A program made the position numbers and the translations under genes. Below, piece by piece: positions 40,676-49,977 of a DNA stretch of 64,000 bases. The notes beneath the pieces are model-generated. The model was not told the origin of the DNA, ran no database searches, and saw nothing but the letters and a program-made list of their open reading frames with translations. This DNA is from [Bacillus] enclensis (GTDB lineage: Bacteria; Bacillota; Bacilli; Bacillales; Bacillaceae_B): assembly GCF_001456935.1 (NCBI RefSeq), contig NZ_KQ758486.1:124001-188000 (forward strand), given 5' to 3'. How positions within the stretch are numbered: the stretch's first letter is position 1; each line of letters begins with the position of its first letter.

Positions 40676-41749
40676 ATGAACATATCAAAACTGCTAAAGC
40701 CTTTTATTGCAACAACGGCATTAACTCTTGCACTTGCCGGGTGCGGCGGACAAGACAATTCTGAGGGCGCAAAAGACAACGCTTCCAAAAAAGAAGAAAA
40801 GGTAGTCAATGTATACACTGCCAGACATTATGAAGCTGACGATCAAGTATATAAAGACTTCACAGAAGAGACAGGCATCAAGGTCAACGTCGTCAAAGGT
40901 GAAGCGGAAGAACTTATCGAGCGTCTGAAGCGCGAAGGGGAAAGTACGGAAGCGGACTTATTCATCACTGTCGACGGCGGTGTGCTTGCCCACGCAAAAG
41001 ACAATGATATTCTTCAGGCGGTTGAATCCGATGTTGTGAACGAAAACGTCCCTGAAACGTTCCGTGATAAGGAAAACAAATGGATCGGGATGGCGACAAG
41101 GGCCCGCGTCATCGTCTATTCAAAAGACCGTGTGTCAGAAGATCAATTATCGACTTACGAAGACCTGACAAGTGACAAATGGAAAGGCAAAGTGCTTGCC
41201 CGTTCATCGACAAGCCTTTACAATCAGTCGCTGCTTGCTTCTTTCATCGAATTGAATGGTGAAAAAGAGGCTGTAAAATGGTCAGAAGGCATCGTGAAAA
41301 ACTTCGCCCGCCAGCCGGACGGCGGTGACCGCGATCAGGCGAAAGCCATTGCAGCCGGTGTAGGTGATGTAGGAATCATGAATACCTACTATGTAGGCCT
41401 GATGGCTAATTCCGAAGATCCTGAGGAAAAGAAAGTAGCAGAAGGCCTGGGCGTATTCTTCCCTAACCAGGAGACTAACGGCACTCATGTCAATGTCAGC
41501 GGAATCGGTCTGACGAAGCACAGTAAGCATCCTGAAAATGCCGTGAAGCTGATTGAATATATGACAAGTAAAGATGCTCAGGAATATTTGGCTGCAAACA
41601 ACTATGAATTCCCGGTAAATGCCGAAGCGAAAAAACCTGAAATCCTTGAGTCATGGGGCAAGTTCAGAATTCAGGATCTGGACTTTGATACTCTGGGGAA
41701 ACATAATCAAAAAGCCATTGAAATCTTTAATAAAACAGGCTGGAAATAA
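40676..41749 (+). CDS. Iron(III) ABC transporter substrate-binding lipoprotein
   Basis: A 357-residue solute-binding protein of the FbpA/FutA type. Lipobox LALAGC with lipid-bearing Cys23. VVNVYTARHYEADD begins the mature fold, and the iron-ligand Tyr pair lies in MNTYYVGLM; QPDGGDRDQAKAIAAG is typical of the family. A Fur box stands upstream and permease and ATPase genes follow, so it delivers ferric iron to the permease. Confidence 0.95.
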   Translation: MNISKLLKPFIATTALTLALAGCGGQDNSEGAKDNASKKEEKVVNVYTARHYEADDQVYKDFTEETGIKVNVVKGEAEELIERLKREGESTEADLFITVDGGVLAHAKDNDILQAVESDVVNENVPETFRDKENKWIGMATRARVIVYSKDRVSEDQLSTYEDLTSDKWKGKVLARSSTSLYNQSLLASFIELNGEKEAVKWSEGIVKNFARQPDGGDRDQAKAIAAGVGDVGIMNTYYVGLMANSEDPEEKKVAEGLGVFFPNQETNGTHVNVSGIGLTKHSKHPENAVKLIEYMTSKDAQEYLAANNYEFPVNAEAKKPEILESWGKFRIQDLDFDTLGKHNQKAIEIFNKTGWK

Positions 41750-41751
41750 TC

Positions 41752-43398
41752 ATGAGAATACAATCTGTTAAACATTTTTTTCGAAAAGATTTTAACGGAT
41801 GGTGGCTGGTAAGCTTGATCGGGGCAGCAATCATATTGCTGCCCATCTTGTTTATCTTTTTTTCTATTTTCCAGGAACCGAATGAAAACTGGTATCAAAT
41901 AAAAGAATATCTCTTGAAAAATTATGCCGCCAATTCGATTATCCTCGTTTTGTTGACGGGGTTATTTACAGCGGTTCTGGGAGTCAGCCTCGCTTGGATC
42001 GTTGCCGCTTATGATTTTCCGATGAGACGCTTTTTCAGCTGGGGGCTCCTTCTTCCGCTGGCGATCCCGCCATATATTGCAGCTTATACCTACCGGACGA
42101 TGCTGAGTTACACGGGAGTCGTTCAGGTGACATTAAGGAATCAGTTTGATTATCAGATTGATCCGGAGTGGCTGGCAATCTCCTCCCTGAGAGGCGCCGT
42201 CTTCATCTTTACAATTTTCCTATTTCCATATGTTTATATCATGTGCAGGGCATTCCTCGAAAACCAGAGCGCTTCTTTCCTTGAAAATGCCAGGCTTCTG
42301 GGGAGGAAACCGTTCTCGATATTTGTAAGGATCGTACTCCCGCTGTCAAGGCCGGCAATGGTGGCAGGCGCTGTGCTCGTGGTGTATGAAGTGCTGAGTG
42401 ACTATGGTGTGACAAGTTACTTTGGCATTCACACGATCACAACGGCGATATTTCAGACATGGTTCGGGATGTATGACGCAGACTCGGCAATGAGGCTTGC
42501 TGCCTGGCTGATGGTCATTGTGGTTGGGTTATTTTTCATCGAAAAATGGCTCAGGCAGGGGAGAAGATATAGTATCGGCAGTAAAGCAAGGCCGCTTGCA
42601 CGTCAGCGGCTGAGAGGGCTGCCTGCTGCAGCTGCTTTCGCTTATTGTCTCTTGATCTTCCTACTCGGCTTCCTCATCCCCGTAATCCAGCTCTTGGCGT
42701 GGTCCAAGCTTACATTTGCGAAAGTATGGGATGATTCATTTTTCACCTTATTGAATCAGACGGTTTATGTCGCACTGATAGCGACGGTACTCATTCTATT
42801 ATTTGCAGTGATCCTTGCGAATGTGACGCGCACTCAATCATCCGGGACGTACATCTTATCGAAACTGGCTACCGCTGGCTATTCGATCCCCGGTGCGATC
42901 ATAGCGATCGGGATCCTTGCCCTGTTCATAGAACTTGATTCACTGCTTGCACCATTTTACTCTTATATGGGGTGGGGCAATGCCCCCCTCATTCTGAGCC
43001 TGTCCCTTTCCATGCTCGTGATCGGATATACGATCCGCTTTATGGCAACGGGTTATAATGCGGTGGAAGTCGGGTTTGAGAAAATCGGGCCAAAATATAC
43101 GGAAGCGTCAAGAATGCTCGGTTTCGGGGTGACGAAAACCTTTTTCAAAGTGGATCTGCCTTTGATCAAAGGAGCTTTATTCAGCGGATTCATCCTGACT
43201 TTCGTTGAGATCATTAAAGAACTGCCCCTGGCTCTCTTGCTCAGGCCGTTTAATTTTGACACACTTGCTACGAAAACATACCAATATGCAAAAGATGAAA
43301 TGATACATGAAGCAGCCATCCCGTCCCTGATGATCATTCTGTTAAGTGTCGTATCAGTGGCGGTATTCCAAATGATTGATAGGAAGGTGAAGAAATGA
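41752..43398 (+). CDS. Iron(III) ABC transporter permease
   Basis: A 548-residue fused permease with about twelve membrane segments in two six-segment halves. Each half carries an EAA-type loop for the ATPase (ENARLLGRKPFSIFVRIVLPLSRPA and YTEASRMLGFGVTKTFFKVDLPLIKGA). This matches FbpB/SfuB-type iron permeases. It starts 2 bp after the binding protein and overlaps the ATPase gene by 4 nt. Confidence 0.95.
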   Translation: MRIQSVKHFFRKDFNGWWLVSLIGAAIILLPILFIFFSIFQEPNENWYQIKEYLLKNYAANSIILVLLTGLFTAVLGVSLAWIVAAYDFPMRRFFSWGLLLPLAIPPYIAAYTYRTMLSYTGVVQVTLRNQFDYQIDPEWLAISSLRGAVFIFTIFLFPYVYIMCRAFLENQSASFLENARLLGRKPFSIFVRIVLPLSRPAMVAGAVLVVYEVLSDYGVTSYFGIHTITTAIFQTWFGMYDADSAMRLAAWLMVIVVGLFFIEKWLRQGRRYSIGSKARPLARQRLRGLPAAAAFAYCLLIFLLGFLIPVIQLLAWSKLTFAKVWDDSFFTLLNQTVYVALIATVLILLFAVILANVTRTQSSGTYILSKLATAGYSIPGAIIAIGILALFIELDSLLAPFYSYMGWGNAPLILSLSLSMLVIGYTIRFMATGYNAVEVGFEKIGPKYTEASRMLGFGVTKTFFKVDLPLIKGALFSGFILTFVEIIKELPLALLLRPFNFDTLATKTYQYAKDEMIHEAAIPSLMIILLSVVSVAVFQMIDRKVKK

Positions 43399-44093
43399 AC
43401 ATCCTTACGATCAATAATCTGACCTTTTCTTTTCCAAAGTCACGTAACCCCGTGATAGAAGAGTTTTCTTTTTCCATGAATGAGGGAGAAATCGTTGGGA
43501 TCCTCGGTGAAAGCGGAAGCGGAAAAAGTACGCTCCTCCGCTTGATTTCCGGCCTGGAAATCCCTCGAGGAGGCACCATCGAAATCGCAGGCAGGGAAGT
43601 GGCCGGCGAGAAGACGTTCGTTCAGCCTGAAAACCGGGGAGTGGGCATGGTGTTTCAGGATTATGCCCTTTTCCCTCATATGTCGGTAAGGGATAACCTC
43701 CTTTTCGGATTGTCCCGGCTTCCAAGGAAAGAAAGGAATCCCCGTGTGAGGGAGATGCTTGAGCTTATACAGATGACAGAGTTCGAGAAAAGATATCCCC
43801 ATCAGCTGAGCGGTGGACAGCAGCAGCGGATCGCGCTGGCCAGGGCACTTGCCCCCAAGCCGGAACTGCTGCTGATGGATGAGCCATTCAGCAATCTGGA
43901 TGCAAGCCTGAAGGGTGCCATCAGGGATGAACTCCGAACCATATTGAAGAAGGCAAACATGACCTGTATCATGGTCTCGCATGACAAAGAAGACGTACAG
44001 GCCATTTGCGACAGGAGCCTTGTTTTTGGAAAAAAGGATGACCCTCTGCAGCAGACCCCCGGTAATGACTGGGAGCTCACTTTTTTAAAGTAG
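43395..44093 (+). CDS. Iron(III) ABC transporter ATP-binding protein, short form
   Basis: A 232-residue ABC ATPase: Walker A GESGSGKST (about 37), Q-loop GMVFQDYALFPHMSV, signature LSGGQQQRIALARAL, Walker B LLLMDEPFSNLD and switch His in VSHDKED. FbpC-type proteins are usually near 350 residues; the C-terminal regulatory domain is absent here and the stop is followed by a terminator. It powers iron import with the two upstream genes. Confidence 0.94.
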   Translation: MNILTINNLTFSFPKSRNPVIEEFSFSMNEGEIVGILGESGSGKSTLLRLISGLEIPRGGTIEIAGREVAGEKTFVQPENRGVGMVFQDYALFPHMSVRDNLLFGLSRLPRKERNPRVREMLELIQMTEFEKRYPHQLSGGQQQRIALARALAPKPELLLMDEPFSNLDASLKGAIRDELRTILKKANMTCIMVSHDKEDVQAICDRSLVFGKKDDPLQQTPGNDWELTFLK

Positions 44094-44136
44094 ATTTTAT
44101 CTTTAGGAGACTGGAACAAAAGTAATTTAGTCTAGT

Positions 44137-44186
44137 AAAACCCGAACTAACTTGCATGAGATGAGGCAAATTAGTCCGGGTTTTTA
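44137..44186 (+). terminator. Terminator of the iron transporter operon
   Basis: AAACCCG-AA-CTAA pairs with TTAG-TC-CGGGTTT, with an inner TTGC/GCAA pair, then T residues. Related hairpins precede repeat copies D and F. Confidence 0.82.
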
Positions 44187-44220
44187 ATTTGTTCATTGTC
44201 CATTTAGGATTTAGTTCTTT

Positions 44221-44351
44221 CCAGCGGTTGATTGGAGTGCAAGACGAAGACTCCTGCGGGAAGAGTAGCTTATGTGAGACCCCGGAGGCGAAGCCGAGGA
44301 GGCTCACGGGCTACCCGCGGAAAGCGAAGTCTTGCACGGAAATCATTAGCG
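44221..44351 (+). repeat. Palindromic intergenic element, copy E
   Basis: Canonical form: GTGCAAGAC ... GTCTTGCAC, with GTGAGACCCCGGAGGCGAAGCC ... GGAGGCTCAC in the middle. It occupies the gap before aspA (44094-44531) along with the terminator above. Confidence 0.9.
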
Positions 44352-44531
44352 TTATTTAGTGTTCATTCTAAAAGGTTTCCCTGTAAACCATGTCTTTAAA
44401 GTTTTGCCTCACCCTCTTGCTTTATTTTGTCAGTCAGTTTATGGCAAAGAGTAAAAAGCGTTGCTTCCTTACTCAAATATTGATAGAATCTCGTTGGTGG
44501 TACTGAAAACGCACACAAAAGGGGTAGAGAC

Positions 44532-45962
44532 ATGACGACTGCTACTAGCGGATACAGAATAGAAAAAGATTTCCTCGGGCAAAAAGAAGTGCCTGAGAAT
44601 GTATATTATGGAATACAGACGCTCAGGGCGGTGGAGAACTTCCCTGTGACAGGTTATAGAATTCATAAAGAAATGATTGACGCGCTCGCCGTTGTCAAGA
44701 AAGCGGCGGCGCTTGCGAATATGGAGACGACACGCCTTTATAAAGGAATCGGCGACGCTATCGTCCAGGCTTGTGATGATATTCTCGCAGGGAAGCTGCA
44801 TGAGCATTTCATCGTCGACCCGATTCAGGGAGGCGCCGGTACGTCCATCAATATGAATGCGAATGAAGTCATCGCCAATCGTGCACTTGAACTGCTTTCC
44901 CACCATAAAGGGGAATACGGGAAAGTAAGCCCGAACAGTCACGTGAATATGGCACAGTCGACCAATGACGTCTTCCCGACGGTCATCCATATCTCCACAT
45001 TGAAACTGTTGGACAAGCTCCTGATCACGATGGAGGATATGCTGGCCGTCTTTAAAAAGAAGGCACAGGAATTCGACCATGTCATCAAGATGGGCAGGAC
45101 CCATCTTCAGGATGCCGTTCCTGTCCGTCTCGGTCAGGAGTTCGAGGCGTACAGCCGCGTTGTTGAGCGTGATATCAAGCGCATCGGACGTACGCGCGAG
45201 CATCTGTACGAAGTGAATATGGGTGCGACGGCAGTGGGAACAGGATTGAATGCCGACCCTGAATATATTCAAAGTGTCGTGAAGCATCTGGCTGACATCA
45301 GCGGGCTGCCTTTGACTGGTGCCGAGCACCTTGTCGATGCGACACAGAATACGGATGCCTATACAGAGGTATCTTCTACATTGAAGGTATGTATGACGAA
45401 TATGTCCAAGATCGCAAATGATCTGCGCCTGATGGCTTCAGGACCGCGTGCAGGCCTGGGTGAGATCTCCCTTCCTGCGAGGCAGCCGGGTTCGTCGATC
45501 ATGCCTGGAAAAGTGAATCCGGTCATGCCGGAGCTCATCAATCAAGTGGCATTCCAGGTGATGGGGAATGACCAGACCATTTCCCTTGCTTCTGAAGCAG
45601 GGCAGCTTGAACTGAATGTGATGGAACCGGTCCTTGTATTCAACCTTCTTCAATCCATCAGCATCATGAATAACGCGTTCAGAAGCTTCACCGACAACTG
45701 CCTGAGCGGCATCGAAGCAAATGAGACACGCATGAAGGAATATGTGGAAAACAGCGTCGGAATCATCACCGCGGTGAATCCGCATCTCGGTTACGAAGTC
45801 GTTTCCAGGATTGCAAGGGAAGCGATCCTGAAAGGGAAATCGGTACGGGAACTTTGCCTGGAATACGATGTTCTGACAGAGGAAGAACTTGATTTGATCT
45901 TGAACCCTTATGAAATGACGAATCCCGGGATCGCAGGCCGTGTCTTGTTTGATCGGGAATAA
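44532..45962 (+). CDS. aspA: Aspartate ammonia-lyase
   Basis: A 476-residue member of the fumarase/aspartase superfamily converting L-aspartate to fumarate and ammonia. N-terminal RIEKDFLGQKEVPENVYYGIQTLRAVENFPVTG, GGAGTSINMNANEVIANRA, SPNSHVNMAQSTNDVFPT and the catalytic-loop signature GSSIMPGKVNPVMPE are characteristic of AspA rather than fumarase. The ATG has AAAAGGGG upstream. It stands alone, without an ansA beside it. Confidence 0.95.
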   Translation: MTTATSGYRIEKDFLGQKEVPENVYYGIQTLRAVENFPVTGYRIHKEMIDALAVVKKAAALANMETTRLYKGIGDAIVQACDDILAGKLHEHFIVDPIQGGAGTSINMNANEVIANRALELLSHHKGEYGKVSPNSHVNMAQSTNDVFPTVIHISTLKLLDKLLITMEDMLAVFKKKAQEFDHVIKMGRTHLQDAVPVRLGQEFEAYSRVVERDIKRIGRTREHLYEVNMGATAVGTGLNADPEYIQSVVKHLADISGLPLTGAEHLVDATQNTDAYTEVSSTLKVCMTNMSKIANDLRLMASGPRAGLGEISLPARQPGSSIMPGKVNPVMPELINQVAFQVMGNDQTISLASEAGQLELNVMEPVLVFNLLQSISIMNNAFRSFTDNCLSGIEANETRMKEYVENSVGIITAVNPHLGYEVVSRIAREAILKGKSVRELCLEYDVLTEEELDLILNPYEMTNPGIAGRVLFDRE

Positions 45963-45987
45963 ATGATATTGCCTGTCTTTTTACAGG

Positions 45988-46040
45988 AAAAAAGCTTGCA
46001 GACAAAATCCGTAAATCGGATCTAGTCTGCAAGTTTTTTT
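45988..46040 (+). terminator. Terminator of aspA
   Basis: AAAAAAGCTTGCAGAC and GTCTGCAAGTTTTTTT pair (one bulge) with an inner ATCCG/CGGAT stem. The T run is long. Confidence 0.92.
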
Positions 46041-46228
46041 GCTTTGATGGGTATTATTCAGGGCCGGGGAGCAAATCATTCCGGGCAATGTAACCTCCTT
46101 TAGTTCAGCGTGTTGGAAATCTTTTCTGCACTCTATGGCCTCTGGCTTGTTTTCTTCTTTATAGAAAGGGTAATGGAATATGGGGAAATAAGACAAAGTT
46201 TTAAAGGAAGAGGAGGACTGGGGTTTAC

Positions 46229-47764
46229 ATGAGTAAGAAGCGTTTGATCGATTACAGAATTTTTCTTCCCTCATTACTGATTGTAATGGGGATCAGTATT
46301 CCATTTGCCTTTTATGAGGCAGAGTCTTTGGAGCTGTTGAACTCCATCTTTAATACGATTGTGGATGTATTCAGCTGGGGCTATCTCTGGTATGGGGTGA
46401 TCCTCGTGGCAGCGGCATTATATTTTTCTTTTTCAAAATATGGAAAGGTCGTCCTCGGGGATCCGGCCGAGAAGCCCAGATTTACTTTATTCGAATATGC
46501 ATCGATTTTGATTGCGATGGGGATAGGATCCACGATCATGAGGACGGGGATGCTACAATGGACTTCCGTTGCAAACGATCCGCCTGCGGGAGTGGATCCC
46601 GGATCTGCAGAGTCATTACTTTGGGGTAATTCCTACAGCATGTTCCTGTGGGGCTTTCAGGTGTTCGCGATCTTTGTGATGATCGCGCCGGCAATGGGAT
46701 ATGTCCTTCACGTGCAAAAACGCCCATTAATGAGAATTTCAGAAGCATGCAGGGTCCTGTTTGGTGACAGGTTTACAGATGGATGGGGCGGAAAGGTCCT
46801 CGATATCTTATTCCTTATCAGTATATTGACAGGTGCCGCCGTGACGCTTGGGCTTGGTGCTCCGATTATTACATATAATTTATCGAGTCTGTTAAATATG
46901 GAAGTCACCTTTGGTATGACGATCATCGTCACTGCTGTCTGGGTATTTTTATTTTCGCTGAGTGCGTACCTGGGGATCGAGAAGGGCATTAAACGCTTAA
47001 GTACACTTAATATGTATTTGGCTGGACTATTTGCCGTTTTGATCCTCATTGCAGGACCCGGTGTCTTTATTTTGAATTATTTTACCGACAGTGTTTCATT
47101 TTTATTGAGTCATTATCTTACCTTTTCTTTAAATACGGATTCCGTTCACGGAGGTGAGCCATCCCATGTCCAGAGCAATACTGTATTCTGGTTCGCCTAC
47201 AGCGCGACTTGGGCGATGCTTCACAGTGTATTTGCAGCTAAAATATCAAAGGGACGGACGATCAAAGAGATGATCCTTACCTACCTCCTGGCACCGACTA
47301 TGATCTCCTGGATCGCCACAGGTGTTCTGGGTGGACTCGGAGTGCACCGCTATCTGACTGGGGAACTGTCCATCCTGAAGCTTGTCAGGCAGGATGAAAG
47401 GATGGCTGCGATCCCGGAAATTCTAAATACACTGCCTATCGGCGGCATCATGATTGTTATCTTTATCATCGTCGCACTCATATTCCTCACTACAACACTT
47501 GATTCTACTACCTATACCGTAGCGGCATATACAAGTACCAGGGATATGAGTCAACATGAGCCGGCCAAACTTCTCCGCATCGTGATCGCAGGGGTTATTG
47601 CAGGTCTTGCTCTATTACTTATGCGCATAGGCGGACTGGCGCCGCTCGAAGTGATCTCGGGGCTCATGGGCCTGCCGATCATCGTGGTCCAATTTATTTT
47701 GATTTATGCTGCCAAAAAGATGATGGATGAAGATCAGGCATGGAAATATAATATCCGGAAATAA
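46229..47764 (+). CDS. BCCT family betaine/choline/carnitine transporter
   Basis: A 511-residue secondary transporter with about twelve membrane segments (OpuD-like). The substrate-region signature is NTVFWFAYSATWAMLHSVFAAKISKGRTIKEM, and the N-terminal GIGSTIMRTGMLQWT is family text. It imports an osmoprotectant such as glycine betaine, with sodium. The exact substrate is not decidable. The ATG has GAGGAGG upstream with slightly long spacing. Confidence 0.9.
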   Translation: MSKKRLIDYRIFLPSLLIVMGISIPFAFYEAESLELLNSIFNTIVDVFSWGYLWYGVILVAAALYFSFSKYGKVVLGDPAEKPRFTLFEYASILIAMGIGSTIMRTGMLQWTSVANDPPAGVDPGSAESLLWGNSYSMFLWGFQVFAIFVMIAPAMGYVLHVQKRPLMRISEACRVLFGDRFTDGWGGKVLDILFLISILTGAAVTLGLGAPIITYNLSSLLNMEVTFGMTIIVTAVWVFLFSLSAYLGIEKGIKRLSTLNMYLAGLFAVLILIAGPGVFILNYFTDSVSFLLSHYLTFSLNTDSVHGGEPSHVQSNTVFWFAYSATWAMLHSVFAAKISKGRTIKEMILTYLLAPTMISWIATGVLGGLGVHRYLTGELSILKLVRQDERMAAIPEILNTLPIGGIMIVIFIIVALIFLTTTLDSTTYTVAAYTSTRDMSQHEPAKLLRIVIAGVIAGLALLLMRIGGLAPLEVISGLMGLPIIVVQFILIYAAKKMMDEDQAWKYNIRK

Positions 47765-47773
47765 GAAAAATAC

Positions 47774-47813
47774 AAAAAACCTCTCATCGTTTAACTGCGA
47801 AGAGAGGTTTTTT
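47774..47813. terminator. Bidirectional terminator
   Basis: AAAAAACCTCTC pairs with GAGAGGTTTTTT. The stop codon of the minus-strand gene (47791-47793) lies in the loop, so the hairpin serves both convergent genes. Confidence 0.92.
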
Positions 47814-48303
47814 GTACTCTTTCGGGTTGATGATCAGGCTTGAACCGGCCGGAAAAAACTTTTTCGTATAAGAATTGAAACCCGTACATGGAAATGGACT
47901 TAGCTAAAAAGAGCAATGAAAGCTGTAATCTGGTGAATTTTCTTAATGTTACATACTTGATTTTCTTGAACCAATTCAGCATGACAATGGTGAAAAAGGC
48001 GTCTACGATTAAATTGGTGACGAAATAGGACATGAATTTTCCATATGTGAATTTAAAAATCCATAGTGACCCGATAAAGAAAGGCCCAAAGATTAAAGGC
48101 AGTTCAGCCAGGACATTCGGTTTAAGAGATGAAGAGAACGACCACCAATTCCTTTTCTCAGCCACACTGCCTTCCACCAATAGATAGATGCTCATAAAAA
48201 ATGTACCAGGCAAAAAACGCTTAAATGTTTTGCTGCCGATAAACGGGAGGGACAACCAGGGGAGCAGGGCCATCAGCAGGATCAACAGGTTTCTTTTTTT
48301 CAT
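47791..48303 (-). CDS. Unknown membrane protein
   Basis: A 170-residue protein from the ATG at 48303 (AAAGGGTG upstream). Four or five hydrophobic segments (LLILLMALLPWLSLPFI, FFMSIYLLVEGSV, LIFGPFFIGSLWIFKF, YFVTNLIVDAFFTIVML, LQLSLLFLAKSISMYGF) and a basic C-terminal tail. I do not recognise a family. It is convergent to the BCCT gene and divergent from the DUF2935 gene. Confidence 0.7.
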   Translation of the reverse strand: MKKRNLLILLMALLPWLSLPFIGSKTFKRFLPGTFFMSIYLLVEGSVAEKRNWWSFSSSLKPNVLAELPLIFGPFFIGSLWIFKFTYGKFMSYFVTNLIVDAFFTIVMLNWFKKIKYVTLRKFTRLQLSLLFLAKSISMYGFQFLYEKVFSGRFKPDHQPERVQKTSLRS

Positions 48304-48445
48304 AACAGACACCCTTTACATAATAGTGGTGGTTTTATTTTTCCTTTTCCATGAAGATTTTATGTGTCTTTACAGTTGATTTTGAAAGAGTGCCTTCTTT
48401 TTTACTTCCCCTCAAAATATATACATATAAAAAGGGGGTTAAGAT

Positions 48446-49273
48446 GTGGCAAAACAAATGATCACGTTGTGGGAGGAGCACTTATTCTGGCTGGAAGTGC
48501 TGCAGGACCACGCATATTTCATCCGGGATAATCTTTCTCCGGCGGAAACGGAGTATGTAAAAGTTGCAGAGCGGTACATTCAGAAGTTTGGAGGGCTGAT
48601 TGAACAATTGAATTCTGTTCCCCGTGGCGCAGGTCCTGGGGATGAAGCCATGATCCGATTTTCAAGGGACGTGTGGCCGGTGGCAAAAGGGTACTTTGAG
48701 TTTGAAGGGATGCTTCAGTCATTGAGGATCGATAATAAAGTGAATCTCAATCTGTCACCGACCTATCTGAACGGAACGCTGGCTGAAAATCAGGAGTACC
48801 TGCGGTTTCTCGGGTTTCTTGTGGAGGGGAAGGAACCCGAGCCGCTTCATCTGGTCGAATTGATGGACCTGTGGCTCGAGGATCAGCTCGGCCACGCATT
48901 GTTATTCCAGAACATGCTCGATCCCATCGAAATCGGGGCGAACAGGCGTGCAGAAGCGTATATCGATCAATATCAGGTATTTATCATTCAAAACCGGCAT
49001 CTGAAAGGATATCTGAGATTCAAGCAGCCCGGCTTTGCCCGGCAGAGGGAATTCGCACTCGAGGTAGGACAGACGACATTGGAGATGAGCCAATATATAT
49101 CCGGGATGGTGGAAAAATATAAAAAGAAGAAACTCCTCAACAAAACCACCCTCCGTTTCCTGGAGCACCACTTTCCCGAAACCTGTTACTTCATCAAAAG
49201 ACTCAGTTATTTTTCACCAAAGCTGAAAGAAGCCGCGGGACAATGCTCTTTGAAGAGGGCTTCATATTTGTGA
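48446..49273 (+). CDS. DUF2935 family protein
   Basis: A 275-residue helical protein: WEEHLFWLEVLQDHAYFIRDNLSPAE near the start and a second similar half (LEDQLGHALLFQNMLDPIE...), each helix bearing His/Glu residues that could bind metal as in helical-bundle proteins. The start is GTG at 48446, after AAGGGGG; the ATG two bases earlier is out of frame. Found in Bacillaceae; function unknown. Confidence 0.85.
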   Translation: MAKQMITLWEEHLFWLEVLQDHAYFIRDNLSPAETEYVKVAERYIQKFGGLIEQLNSVPRGAGPGDEAMIRFSRDVWPVAKGYFEFEGMLQSLRIDNKVNLNLSPTYLNGTLAENQEYLRFLGFLVEGKEPEPLHLVELMDLWLEDQLGHALLFQNMLDPIEIGANRRAEAYIDQYQVFIIQNRHLKGYLRFKQPGFARQREFALEVGQTTLEMSQYISGMVEKYKKKKLLNKTTLRFLEHHFPETCYFIKRLSYFSPKLKEAAGQCSLKRASYL

Positions 49274-49290
49274 AAGGGATGGAGAGACAA

Positions 49291-49341
49291 AAGTACCCGG
49301 ACAAATTTGCATTTTAAGAGGCAATTTTGTCCGGGTACTAA
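49291..49341 (+). terminator. Hairpin after the DUF2935 gene
   Basis: GTACCCGGACAAA pairs with TTTGTCCGGGTAC with inner TTGC/GCAA-like pairing; no clear T run. Related in sequence to the hairpin before copy E, so it may belong to the repeat module. Confidence 0.6.
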
Positions 49342-49374
49342 TTTGTTCAAATGGACATCTGAATTTAGCTTCTT

Positions 49375-49554
49375 CCAGCGGTTGATTGGAGTGCAAGACG
49401 GAGACTCCTATCAGAAAAGTGGAAGGGCTTTGCTCAGAGGCTTATGGCATGTGCCTCTAAGCCCTGGAACTGGACAGTTCCTCTATCCGTTAATAGGAGG
49501 AGGCTCACCAGCCGCCCGCGGAAAGCGGAGTCTTGCACGGAAATCATAAGCGGT
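49375..49554 (+). repeat. Palindromic intergenic element, copy F, enlarged variant
   Basis: Outer arms GTGCAAGAC/GTCTTGCAC are canonical, but the middle is replaced by about 50 extra bases that again fold: CTCCTAT/ATAGGAG, AGGGCTT/AAGCCCT enclosing AGAGGC/GCCTCT, and GGAACTG-GA-CAGTTCC. The result is a branched structure in place of a simple stem. Confidence 0.82.
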
Positions 49555-49771
49555 AGTTGCAAGCCTTTACTTAAAATGTTCGCCTTTATGGGATGATTTT
49601 TACTTATGTCCCAGCTTCTTTTTAGTGTGTGAACCATCCATTTATATATTTTAGGAATATAAAAATAGCTGAGTTAATTTTTTGGGGTACCTCAATGACA
49701 AAACTATAAAATAACTGTCACAAATAGTCCTCGAATATCAGTATAATTCTGAATAATCAATCCATAAAACG

Positions 49772-49813
49772 CTCTCAATGCTATTTAAAAATAGTGTTGG
49801 GAGTCATTTTTTT
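49772..49813 (+). terminator. Terminator-like hairpin upstream of qox
   Basis: A 14-bp stem with three G-U pairs (49772-49785 with 49790-49803) and seven T. No gene precedes it directly; it may end read-through or a short RNA, or attenuate a distal promoter of qox. The rest of the 49555-49968 gap shows no gene. Confidence 0.65.
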
Positions 49814-49977
49814 GCCTCTTGAGCAATTCTTTCCAACATTGTTACCGTTTTGTGAATAACTTTCGTCTAAATTTCGAAAATCAGGTTACAGTTCGGTTAA
49901 AGGGGGGTACCTTCTTAAAAGAATTTGATAATATGATGCTACATCTGTTAAATACGAAGTAAAGGAAGGTGAACCCT

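Noticed and set aside
49742-49813. Small RNA upstream of qox
   Set aside because: TATAAT at 49742 and a terminator at 49772-49813 could bound one, but no acceptable -35 is seen, so I list only the terminator.
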